NCBI GenBank assembly: GCA_016297415.1
Contig: JAEDGQ010000115.1
Coordinates: forward strand, 1 to 5,257
Source: Treponema sp.
GTDB taxonomy: Bacteria > Spirochaetota > Spirochaetia > Treponematales > Treponemataceae
Direction: 5' to 3'
Length of the DNA stretch: 5,257 bases
Part shown: positions 1 through 5,257 of the stretch, piece by piece
Position numbering within the stretch: the stretch's first letter is position 1
Layout: every line of letters begins with the position of its first letter
Notes under the pieces: generated by a model
What the model saw: only the letters and a program-made list of their open reading frames with translations
The model's database searches: none
Told to the model about the DNA's origin: nothing
Made by a program: the position numbers and the translations under genes

Positions 1-81
1 TTGAAAAAAGGCAGATATTCATAAGTAATCCTGTGAATCCTTTGTTATATTATAGATAAAATCACGTAATATTAGGTCTTT

Positions 82-113
82 TTGAGGGATTTTTCAACGA
101 ATTGACATATAAT
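82..113 (+). promoter_or_regulatory. Candidate promoter of the peptidase operon
   Basis: A perfect TATAAT lies at 108-113. It would start transcription near 120 and give a leader of about 46 bases before the ATG at 166. The -35 element is unclear. A perfect TTGACA at 102-107 directly abuts the TATAAT with no spacer, so these two cannot work as one sigma-70 promoter. The best upstream alternative is TTGAGG at 82-87, with a long 20-bp spacer. The hexamer TGACAT occurs twice, at 103-108 and 119-124. The -10 call is reasonable and the -35 is weak. Confidence 0.45.
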
Positions 114-122
114 ATAGGTGAC

Positions 123-137
123 ATTCCAAAAGGGAAT
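123..137 (+). other. Small inverted repeat in the peptidase leader
   Basis: ATTCC (123-127) and GGAAT (133-137) form a perfect 5-bp inverted repeat around a five-base loop, inside the predicted 5' leader. It could be a weak RNA hairpin or half of an operator. It is short enough to be chance in AT-rich DNA. Confidence 0.25.
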
Positions 138-156
138 TTTTTGCGCAAAAAAAAAC

Positions 157-160
157 GGAG
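157..160 (+). promoter_or_regulatory. Ribosome binding site that sets the peptidase start
   Basis: GGAG lies 5 bases before the ATG at 166. The GTG at 118 is in the same frame and would add 16 residues. It has no Shine-Dalgarno sequence, sits within or before the predicted transcription start, and would push the signal peptide away from the N terminus. The ATG at 166 is therefore chosen. Confidence 0.8.
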
Positions 161-165
161 TAATT

Positions 166-1920
166 ATGACAAAAAGTAAAGCTTTAGTTTTAAAATCACT
201 TTTCGCAGCCGGTCTTAGTTTAATTGTTATCTCTTTTACCGGTTGTGAAATTCTCTTTGATCTCCTTGAGGAATCATCGGAATCTTCTAACTATTCTACT
301 GTGCGTGCAACAGAAACTGCTAACTGGGATTATAGTTCTTCAATGCCTGCAGAATATGTTAGTCCTGAAGTAAAAACTCTGGTAATTTCAAATGTTCCGG
401 AAGGAAAAAACCTTTATGTTGTTCCTGTAAATATGGGAGACACAGTTGTTAAAGCTAGAGATGTCCGTGGAGTTGTGGTTGATTCAGGCATAAATCGTGC
501 AGCCATGGATTTAAATCCGGTAGAAATTCCTGCAATTCCGGAAGAAGGATTTGTAAGAAAACATTTTAAGGCAGATCCACTTCCTGAATTTACACCTTCT
601 GCAGCCCGTTCTGCAGCAGTAACAGAACCTGTTTATTCAACTGAGGCCGGAAGCAAAATATGGAAAAAAGGCGACCAAAAAGACATTTTTGTAGATGTTA
701 ATTCCGGAATGAACTCTTATGAAAAAAAGCCGGCAACTCTGAGGGCTGTTGGCACAAACTGCTATGTGTGGATTGTGAACGATTATTATTCTAAAGTTTC
801 GGACGGAACAAAAGTAAATGAGGAAGTGGCACAGAAATTTGCCGATTCTTTTGATGCTATATATCCATACATTACACATGTCTTTGGTGACGAATCTAAT
901 GAGATCATTAATTATAATACTCAGCGTTTTGAAGATATGACTTCTGTAAGTGATACAGGAACCATGGTAAACATTGTAATCTACGATATTGGTGTTTCAG
1001 ATAATGGAATCCTGGGCTACTTCTATTCAAAAGATTATACATACGGACCTGGCCGTTTAGATATTGTTTCAAAATCCAATGCGGGTAAGTATTTTTATAT
1101 TGATTCTAAATATGCAAACACAAATTTTGATTTAACAATTTCAACCCTGGCCCATGAGTTTCAGCACATGATTAACTGGAACCAGAAAAACATGAAAAAA
1201 GCGGGAAGTCCATCTACCTGGTACAACGAAATGCTGAGTATGCTTTGCGAAGACATGATGCAGTCATATCTCGGGTTAAGCGATAAAAACTCTCCAAAAA
1301 GCAGAACTCAGGGATTTAATGGTACTTACTGGATGAGCGGAACCTTTGAATATCTTGAAAAAAATTCTGCCATTTCTTACGGAAATGCTTTTACTTTCGG
1401 TTCATGGCTTGCCCGTCAGTACGGTGGTGCTGCTTTTGTAAAGGAGATGTCCGTAAATAAGTATGTAGATGAAGAATCTGTTTTGAATGCTGTAAAAGAA
1501 TTCTCTTCTAAAAGTTATTCCATGCCGGAACTGTATAAGCAGTATCTTCTTGCAATAACCGGTACAAGTGCAGCTGATGCCGCTTCTTACACTCATAATA
1601 AAAATGCAGCACAGACTTTGAGTTATGAAACATATAAATATCCCATGACAGCCTATAACATCTGGCATCCTGATTATTCACCTGCACTGATGAAGGTATC
1701 AAATACACAGACTTTTGAAGAATACTTTGCCGACAGAGTTTACAGTGAATATGACTTTAAAGGACCTTTAATCTTAGATTATAACAGATACAGTATGGAT
1801 CTTCGTCCAGGATTTGGTTTTCAGATTCATGGAATCAAAAAAACATCAGCCGGACAGATGGTTCTTGATTTTACAGAATACGGCGCAGACTGTGTAAATC
1901 TTTGCATCATCATTCAGTAG
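166..1920 (+). CDS. Surface or periplasmic lipoprotein zinc metallopeptidase, M30 (hyicolysin)-like
   Basis: This is a 584-residue predicted zinc endopeptidase anchored by lipid. Residues 1-26 form a lipoprotein signal peptide with Lys3, Lys5 and Lys10, a hydrophobic core, and the lipobox SFTG before Cys27. An acidic, serine-rich tether follows (EESSESS). Residues from about 65 to 180 look like a beta-rich N-terminal domain. The catalytic region has the motif GILGYFY (281-287), then HEFQH with zinc ligands His330 and His334 and catalytic Glu331. Asn354-Glu355 in WYNEMLS supplies the likely third ligand 21 residues on, as in gluzincins. A YGNAFTF segment (405-411) followed by an aromatic and basic stretch also fits peptidase M30. 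All active-site residues are present, so an active enzyme is expected; the substrate is unknown. It is the first gene of an operon with the small exported protein downstream. The M30 assignment is by motif recognition and is good but not certain. The C-terminal 100 residues are not recognised. Confidence 0.85.
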   Translation: MTKSKALVLKSLFAAGLSLIVISFTGCEILFDLLEESSESSNYSTVRATETANWDYSSSMPAEYVSPEVKTLVISNVPEGKNLYVVPVNMGDTVVKARDVRGVVVDSGINRAAMDLNPVEIPAIPEEGFVRKHFKADPLPEFTPSAARSAAVTEPVYSTEAGSKIWKKGDQKDIFVDVNSGMNSYEKKPATLRAVGTNCYVWIVNDYYSKVSDGTKVNEEVAQKFADSFDAIYPYITHVFGDESNEIINYNTQRFEDMTSVSDTGTMVNIVIYDIGVSDNGILGYFYSKDYTYGPGRLDIVSKSNAGKYFYIDSKYANTNFDLTISTLAHEFQHMINWNQKNMKKAGSPSTWYNEMLSMLCEDMMQSYLGLSDKNSPKSRTQGFNGTYWMSGTFEYLEKNSAISYGNAFTFGSWLARQYGGAAFVKEMSVNKYVDEESVLNAVKEFSSKSYSMPELYKQYLLAITGTSAADAASYTHNKNAAQTLSYETYKYPMTAYNIWHPDYSPALMKVSNTQTFEEYFADRVYSEYDFKGPLILDYNRYSMDLRPGFGFQIHGIKKTSAGQMVLDFTEYGADCVNLCIIIQ

Positions 1921-1924
1921 GAGG
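1919..1924 (+). promoter_or_regulatory. Ribosome binding site overlapping the peptidase stop codon
   Basis: A full AGGAGG begins inside the TAG stop of the peptidase gene and lies 5 bases before the next ATG at 1930. This is the strongest Shine-Dalgarno sequence in the window. The overlap suggests that ribosomes finishing the peptidase can restart directly, coupling translation of the two genes. Confidence 0.85.
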
Positions 1925-1929
1925 ACTCT

Positions 1930-2265
1930 ATGAAAAAAATCTTTTCAGTTCTTTTGATTGTTGTTTCTCTTGCGGGGCTTTGTTTTGCAAGGGGAAGAAC
2001 TGATTCTTCTGATGTTGTTACTGGTTATATTAACTGGTATGGAAATGAACCTTTTGCTTATCCGGGACTTGTTACTGAAGACGGCAGGGTTTTTACAATT
2101 GCAGTTGCGGAAGGTGAAAAATTTACTTTAAATGATATTACTGCCTTACAGGGAAATCTTATTGAACTGAAAGGAAAAATTGACAGTTCACAGCCTGTGG
2201 GATTTGAAGTCCTTAAAGACGGAATTTTTGTTGTAAAAAAGTATAAGGTTGTAAATAAAAAATAA
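1930..2265 (+). CDS. Small exported protein, probably a periplasmic beta-barrel (OB-like) domain
   Basis: This is a 111-residue protein of unknown function. Residues 1-20 are a Sec signal peptide: two lysines, a hydrophobic core, and a likely signal peptidase I cut after Cys18-Phe19-Ala20. Cys18 is preceded by Leu17, so it is not a good lipobox cysteine. The mature part, about 91 residues, alternates short predicted strands: a VVTGYI strand, then GNEPFAYPGLV, a DGRVFTI hairpin, a linker, and LIELKGKI. The order resembles a compact OB-like fold and small treponemal exported proteins with a 'GNEPF' strand. This is fold impression only. The C terminus is lysine-rich (KKYKVVNKK). The gene starts 9 bases after the peptidase and shares its ribosome-binding region, so it is co-expressed. 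It could be a partner, chaperone or inhibitor of the peptidase, or an unrelated envelope protein; the sequence does not decide. Confidence 0.8.
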   Translation: MKKIFSVLLIVVSLAGLCFARGRTDSSDVVTGYINWYGNEPFAYPGLVTEDGRVFTIAVAEGEKFTLNDITALQGNLIELKGKIDSSQPVGFEVLKDGIFVVKKYKVVNKK

Positions 2266-2267
2266 GG

Positions 2268-2340
2268 AATCCGCCAGAATGGCAGCCGTGTTTTTAGCGG
2301 CGTAAAAAGTTGTGAACTTATGAAGTTGTTGATACAAACC
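2268..2340. repeat. Intergenic block with nested inverted repeats, possible dispersed repeat
   Basis: This stretch after the small-protein stop holds several short inverted repeats. GCC (2273-2275) faces GGC (2281-2283). GCCG (2285-2288) faces CGGC (2298-2301) around a 9-base loop. Three alternating units, AAGTT (2307-2311), AACTT (2315-2319) and AAGTT (2323-2327), are each 3 bases apart, so the middle one can pair with either neighbour. No ribosome binding site with a credible open frame is seen. The block resembles intergenic repeats I associate with treponemal genomes, but only one copy is in this window, so the repeat status is inference. Confidence 0.35.
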
Positions 2341-2380
2341 AGCTTTTAAAAATTAACGGTAAAAGTTTTAATGAATAAAA

Positions 2381-2443
2381 GACCGGCGTTGCGGGGCGGT
2401 GTTTGAGCCCCGCTAGTTGGAGGGGGCAGGCGGTCCTTTTTTT
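2381..2443. terminator. GC-rich bidirectional terminator between convergent genes
   Basis: An outer stem GACCG (2381-2385) / CGGTC (2431-2435) encloses a perfect 7-bp stem GCGGGGC (2391-2397) / GCCCCGC (2407-2413) with a 9-base loop. On the plus strand it is followed by seven T residues (2437-2443), which overlap the stop codon of the minus-strand ATPase. On the minus strand the same structure is followed by TTTT, the complement of 2377-2380. It is thus placed to stop both the peptidase operon and the ATPase gene. GGGGC at 2423-2427 can compete for GCCCC at 2407-2411, giving an alternative stem. The segment is 40 G/C of 55 bases (2381-2435), far above its surroundings. It is larger than a typical intrinsic terminator. 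Confidence 0.65.
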
Positions 2444-3290
2444 ATGCTTTATGATCTGTATACTGATCTGAAATTGCTTTAAGCTGTTCCCGATTAAGAT
2501 CTTCTTTATTTTTGAGCATCTGGGCAGGGATTCCATAAGCTTTTTCAAGATCTTCTTTTGTTAAAACTTCTTCCGGAGTTCCAAAACTCATGTCGCGGTT
2601 TGGATAGAAAAGAAGTACCTGATCTGCATATTTTTTTGTCAGGTCAAGTTCGTGCATTGAACAGTAAATTGTTGTTCCTGTGGCTTTAATAAAATCTTTA
2701 AGATAAGAAAGACTTTTTTCTTTCTGACGGTCTTCCATGGCAAACATTGGTTCATCCATAAAAACACTGGCACTTCCATAAAGCAGACTGAAGGCAAGAA
2801 TTACTCTCTGGATTTCGCCTTTGCTCAGATGTGTAAGGCTGTGATCCAGAACATCTTTAAGTTCAAAAATGTCGATAACTTCTGCCAGAAGATCTCCTTC
2901 TCCACGGATTGCTTTTGCTTTGCCTTTAAGTGCACCACCTGAATAAACCTGGGACAGAAGCTGGCTTACTTTTTCTTCGCTTTCAAATTCCATGTTCTGG
3001 TAGATTACGCTGGCAAGGAGATTTTTGTTTTCCTGATCCAGTTCGGCAGGATTTTTTCCAAGAAGCTTAACTGATCCGCTGTCTGGATTTATGCGGCCTG
3101 AAGCAAGCATTAAGAGAGTTGTTTTTCCGCATCCGTTCTGGCCTACAAAACTTACAAAACAGCCTCCCGGAAGCTGAGCTGAAAAATGTTCAAAAACAGG
3201 CTGAGGAACTATCTGTTTACCCTCTGAGTCCAAATCACCTTCTACTGGCGGATATGTAAATGTTAAATCGTTTAATTCAAGAAATTCCAT
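2442..3290 (-). CDS. ABC transporter ATP-binding protein, importer-type, orphan
   Basis: This is a 282-residue ABC ATPase with every core motif: aromatic A-loop Tyr13, Walker A GQNGCGKT (50-57), Q-loop Gln98, signature LSKGE (155-159), Walker B VFMDE (176-180) with catalytic Glu180, D-loop Asp187 and switch His213. The signature departs from LSGGQ at two positions, which is tolerated in many ABC proteins. An acidic insert of roughly ten residues (about 16-28) lies between the first strand and Walker A. The C-terminal GTPEEVLT...AYGIP pattern recalls the ATPases of siderophore, cobalamin or zinc importers (FepC/ZnuC type), while the FTYP start recalls ECF-type ATPases; the substrate cannot be assigned. 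It has no membrane segment and would need a permease, none of which is in the window. The start ATG has no strong Shine-Dalgarno sequence (only TGAG nearby), but the protein begins at the expected first strand. It converges on the peptidase operon and is divergent from putP. Confidence 0.9.
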   Translation of the reverse strand: MEFLELNDLTFTYPPVEGDLDSEGKQIVPQPVFEHFSAQLPGGCFVSFVGQNGCGKTTLLMLASGRINPDSGSVKLLGKNPAELDQENKNLLASVIYQNMEFESEEKVSQLLSQVYSGGALKGKAKAIRGEGDLLAEVIDIFELKDVLDHSLTHLSKGEIQRVILAFSLLYGSASVFMDEPMFAMEDRQKEKSLSYLKDFIKATGTTIYCSMHELDLTKKYADQVLLFYPNRDMSFGTPEEVLTKEDLEKAYGIPAQMLKNKEDLNREQLKAISDQYTDHKA

Positions 3291-3374
3291 AAACTCATTT
3301 TAATAAAAAATCCTAAATGATTAAAGAAGATTTTTGTGTTGAAATTTTCCATATTTAAGACCAAATAAAAGCTC

Positions 3375-3403
3375 TATATAATTGAAAAAAACTGTTATAT
3401 CAA
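3375..3403 (-). promoter_or_regulatory. Candidate sigma-70 promoter of the ATPase gene
   Basis: Read on the minus strand, TTGATA (3403-3398, 5 of 6 to consensus) and TATATA (3380-3375, 4 of 6) are separated by exactly 17 bases. Transcription would start near 3368, leaving a leader of about 78 bases before the ATG at 3290. This is the best-spaced promoter in the window. Confidence 0.6.
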
Positions 3404-3406
3404 TTA
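3379..3406. promoter_or_regulatory. Inverted repeat overlapping the divergent promoters, possible operator
   Basis: TAATTGA (3379-3385) and TCAATTA (3400-3406) are a perfect 7-bp inverted repeat with a 14-base gap, so their centres are 21 bases (about two helical turns) apart. This spacing suits a dimeric DNA-binding protein. The repeat covers core promoter elements of both the ATPase and putP candidates. No regulator gene is present here, and an AT-rich repeat may arise by chance. Confidence 0.35.
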
Positions 3407-3410
3407 AAGT
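3382..3410 (+). promoter_or_regulatory. Candidate promoter of putP
   Basis: TTGAAA (3382-3387) and TAAAGT (3405-3410, 4 of 6 to consensus) are 17 bases apart, predicting a start near 3417 and a leader of about 49 bases. An alternative -10, TATAAA at 3431-3436, has a better hexamer but no recognisable -35 and would leave a leader of only about 23 bases. The first is preferred on spacing. Confidence 0.4.
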
Positions 3411-3455
3411 AGTTTGTTGTTGCGTTCTTATATAAAGAAACAGAGAATGCAATAT

Positions 3456-3459
3456 GGAG
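3456..3459 (+). promoter_or_regulatory. Ribosome binding site that sets the putP start at 3466
   Basis: GGAG lies 6 bases before the ATG at 3466. The in-frame ATG at 3454 overlaps this site and has only a weak purine stretch (AGAGAA) upstream. Starting at 3466 also puts the key residues within one position of E. coli PutP numbering (Arg41 and Asp56 against Arg40 and Asp55). Confidence 0.75.
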
Positions 3460-3465
3460 AAAAAA

Positions 3466-5130
3466 ATGGATTCTGTAATGATTGCAAAAATTATTGCATT
3501 TGTTCTTTATCTGGGCATGATGATTTACATCGGTCTTCGCACAGCTAACAAGAACAACAGTTCTGCAGACTTCTTCCTTGGTGGACGCAAAGTTGGTCCT
3601 TGGGTAACAGCTCTTTCTGCAGAAGCTTCTGACTCTTCAGCATGGCTTTTGATGGGTCTGCCAGGTCTTTGTTATCTTGGTGGAATCAAAGAAACTTTCT
3701 GGACTGCTCTTGGTCTTATTGGTGGTACATACCTTGCATGGCTTTTTGTTGCTAAACAGCTCCGCAAGTGTTCTGTAGTATTTGGTGACTCAATTACAAT
3801 TCCTGAATTCCTTTCAAACCGTTTTAAGGATAAGAGCCATATACTTTCAGTTATTTCTGTAATCTTTATTGTATTCTTCTTTACAATTTATACAGCATCA
3901 GGCTTTGTTGCCTGTGCAAAACTTTTTAACTCTGTATTTGGTCTTCCATACCATGCAGGTCTTGCCATCGGGCTTGTTGTAATTCTTTGTTACACAATTA
4001 CTGGTGGTTATACTGCTGTTTGTACAACAGACTTTGTTCAGGGTGCCCTGATTTTCGTTGCTTTTGTAATTTCTGGAACTATCGCAGTAATCGCTCTCGG
4101 CGGCCCGGCTGCTTCAATCGAAGCTGTAAAAGGTTTCAGTGCTCAGGCTCTTGCCGGAGATTTTGGTGAAGCTATGAAAAATGCTTTTGGTGCAAACTCA
4201 ACTTATAAGGGAATGAGCATTGTTTCAGCTCTTGCATGGGGTCTTGGTTACTTCGGTATGCCACACATCATCGTTCGCTTTATGGGTATTGATTCTTCTG
4301 CAAATGTAAAAAAAGCACGCCGTGTAGGCATTACATGGATGATTATTTCTTACGTTGGAACATTCATTATCGGTACTCTTGGTACTGTTTACCTTCTTAA
4401 ACATGGAATTCTTCTTAATGGTGGAGAAAGCGTAGCTGAAACTGTAGGTGCAATTGCAGCAACTGGTGATGCTGAAACTGTATTCTCTGCTACAATGCAG
4501 AAAATGTATCCTGCATTTATTGCCGGTGTATTCCTCTGTGCTATTCTTGCAGCTTCAATGTCTACAGCAGACTCTCAGCTTCTTGCTGCTTCTTCTGCTG
4601 TAGGTCAGGATATTTACAAAGGTCTTATCAATAAAAACGCTGATGAAAAAACAGTTTTGAATATCAGCCGCTTTACTGTATTCTTTATTGCACTTGTTGC
4701 ACTTCTTCTTTCCCTTAATGACAAAAGTTCAATCTTTGGTCTTGTTTCTTACGCATGGGCAGGTTTTGGTGCTACATTCGGACCTCTTGTTCTTCTCGCA
4801 CTTTACTGGAAGGGTGCAACAGCTAAAGGTGCTATTTCCGGTATTATCGGTGGTGGTATTACAGTTGTTATATGGCACAACCTTAAAAACATCATTGCTT
4901 CATGTCTGGTTCACACAGTAGTTGATGCAGGAACTGTTGAAGCTGCAAAAGAAATTGCAATGCAGAAAGCTTCAGAAATCTTTACAAATCATCCTGTTCT
5001 CGGACTTTACGAAATCGTTCCAGGTTTTGTTGTATGTCTTATTCTTGCAGTAGTAGTATCACTTCTGGATAAAAACAAGGATCCAGATATGATTGCTAAG
5101 TTTGAAACTTACAAAAACATGGAAGACTAG
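3466..5130 (+). CDS. putP: Sodium/proline symporter PutP (SSS family)
   Basis: This 554-residue inner-membrane protein brings proline into the cell together with Na+. It aligns by eye with E. coli PutP along its whole length: LGGRKVGPWVTALSAEASD (38-56), WLLMGLPG (60-67), FFTIYTASG, WGLGYFGMPHI, AASMST (362-367), LVSYAWAGFGATFGP and GLYEIVPGF. The Na+-binding Asp56, the adjacent Ser58, Arg41, and the Ser366-Thr367 pair are conserved; these correspond to Asp55, Ser57, Arg40 and Ser340-Thr341 in E. coli. About 12-13 hydrophobic helices are visible. It is about 50 residues longer than the E. coli protein. The largest addition is 36 residues within 471-512, between the last two core helices, in a partly amphipathic, Ala/Glu/Lys-rich segment. 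The gene stands alone, with its own promoter region and terminator; no putA is present. Proline specificity is well supported by the close match, although related SSS proteins carry other solutes. Confidence 0.93.
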   Translation: MDSVMIAKIIAFVLYLGMMIYIGLRTANKNNSSADFFLGGRKVGPWVTALSAEASDSSAWLLMGLPGLCYLGGIKETFWTALGLIGGTYLAWLFVAKQLRKCSVVFGDSITIPEFLSNRFKDKSHILSVISVIFIVFFFTIYTASGFVACAKLFNSVFGLPYHAGLAIGLVVILCYTITGGYTAVCTTDFVQGALIFVAFVISGTIAVIALGGPAASIEAVKGFSAQALAGDFGEAMKNAFGANSTYKGMSIVSALAWGLGYFGMPHIIVRFMGIDSSANVKKARRVGITWMIISYVGTFIIGTLGTVYLLKHGILLNGGESVAETVGAIAATGDAETVFSATMQKMYPAFIAGVFLCAILAASMSTADSQLLAASSAVGQDIYKGLINKNADEKTVLNISRFTVFFIALVALLLSLNDKSSIFGLVSYAWAGFGATFGPLVLLALYWKGATAKGAISGIIGGGITVVIWHNLKNIIASCLVHTVVDAGTVEAAKEIAMQKASEIFTNHPVLGLYEIVPGFVVCLILAVVVSLLDKNKDPDMIAKFETYKNMED

Positions 5131-5145
5131 AAAATAGTTTGATGC

Positions 5146-5195
5146 AAAAAAAGACTGCTTCTTCAGCATACATTTCTGGAGGGCAGTTTTTTTTT
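5146..5195 (+). terminator. Intrinsic terminator of putP
   Basis: The arms 5154-5166 and 5176-5187 form a 12-bp stem with two or so G-U pairs and a single bulged T, capped by a 9-base loop (5167-5175). A run of nine T residues (5187-5195) follows, and an A-tract (5146-5152) precedes it, which extends the pairing. It begins 16 bases after the putP stop. The A-tract also allows weaker termination from the opposite side. Confidence 0.9.
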
Positions 5196-5223
5196 GTTTA
5201 AGATAGGGCAAACGCATTATAAT
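5194..5223 (+). promoter_or_regulatory. Candidate promoter of the gene leaving the window
   Basis: A perfect TATAAT lies at 5218-5223. The best -35 is TTGTTT (5194-5199) at 18 bases, matching only the TTG of the consensus and overlapping the T-tract of the putP terminator. Transcription would start near 5230. Confidence 0.4.
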
Positions 5224-5239
5224 ATATTCCCTGCTAAAA

Positions 5240-5257
5240 ATGGCTTCCAGTCGTGAA
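5240..5257 (+). CDS. Possible start of a further gene, cut by the window edge
   Basis: An ATG at 5240 opens a frame reading MASSRE to the last base. It lies about 10 bases after the predicted transcription start and has no Shine-Dalgarno sequence, so it would be a near-leaderless gene. Six codons are too few to name a product, and the true start may lie beyond the window. Confidence 0.3.

Noticed and set aside
27..40. Direct repeat AATCC...AATCC near the start of the window
   Set aside because: Two 5-mers nine bases apart are expected by chance, and nothing else marks the site as functional.
118..165. N-terminal extension of the peptidase from GTG at 118
   Set aside because: There is no Shine-Dalgarno sequence. 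The GTG lies next to the -10 box, and the extension would bury the signal peptide. The ATG at 166 has GGAG at the right distance.
637..1708. Minus-strand open frames within the peptidase gene
   Set aside because: They are opposite-strand shadows of a gene with clear motifs, with no ribosome sites or recognisable products.
1966..1983. Lipobox at Cys18 of the small exported protein
   Set aside because: Leu at -1 is not accepted even by relaxed spirochaetal lipoboxes, while Cys-Phe-Ala is a usable signal peptidase I site two residues later.
2318..2548. Minus-strand open frame of 76 codons across the terminator and the 3' end of the ATPase gene
   Set aside because: It overlaps the ATPase in another frame and runs through the GC-rich hairpin. 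It has no family resemblance and would lie downstream of the ATPase stop region.
3454..3465. Four-residue extension of PutP from ATG at 3454
   Set aside because: The upstream site is weak, and the GGAG within this stretch fits the ATG at 3466, which also matches E. coli PutP numbering.
3987..4921. Plus-strand alternative frames inside putP
   Set aside because: Their translations are rich in Cys, Trp or Phe/Leu, as expected for out-of-frame reading of a membrane-protein gene, and putP is continuous across them.

Overview
The window looks like a piece of a spirochaete chromosome, most likely a host-associated Treponema. Three things suggest this: AT-rich DNA, a lipoprotein with a relaxed lipobox carrying an M30-like metallopeptidase domain of a type I associate with treponemes, and a small exported protein whose 'GNEPF' strand also recalls treponemal families. 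This assignment rests on family resemblance, not on a marker gene.

Layout. Bases 1-165 are non-coding upstream DNA with a promoter-like -10 box and a small leader hairpin. Bases 166-1920 (+) encode a 584-residue lipoprotein metallopeptidase. It is followed after 9 bases by a 111-residue exported small protein (1930-2265, +) whose ribosome binding site overlaps the peptidase stop codon, so the two form a tight two-gene operon. Bases 2266-2441 hold an intergenic block with two parts: a possible dispersed repeat built on AAGTT/AACTT units, then a GC-rich (40 of 55 bases) structured segment that can terminate transcription from both sides. Bases 2442-3290 (-) encode a complete ABC-type ATPase that converges on the operon and has no permease beside it. 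Bases 3291-3465 are a divergent promoter region. Bases 3466-5130 (+) encode PutP, a sodium/proline symporter of the SSS family, ended by a strong intrinsic terminator. The last 60 bases carry a promoter-like TATAAT and possibly the first six codons of another gene.

How the genes relate. The peptidase and the small protein probably act together at the cell surface or in the periplasm. PutP could take up proline released by proteolysis or scavenged from a host or rumen-like environment, but nothing in the window links it to the peptidase beyond proximity. The ATPase and putP are transcribed divergently, with overlapping candidate promoters that share a 7-bp inverted repeat, so joint regulation is possible.

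No mobile element, CRISPR array, tRNA or rRNA was seen. No clearly new multi-gene system is evident. The least explained items are the 2266-2441 intergenic block, the peptidase/small-protein pair and the orphan ATPase.
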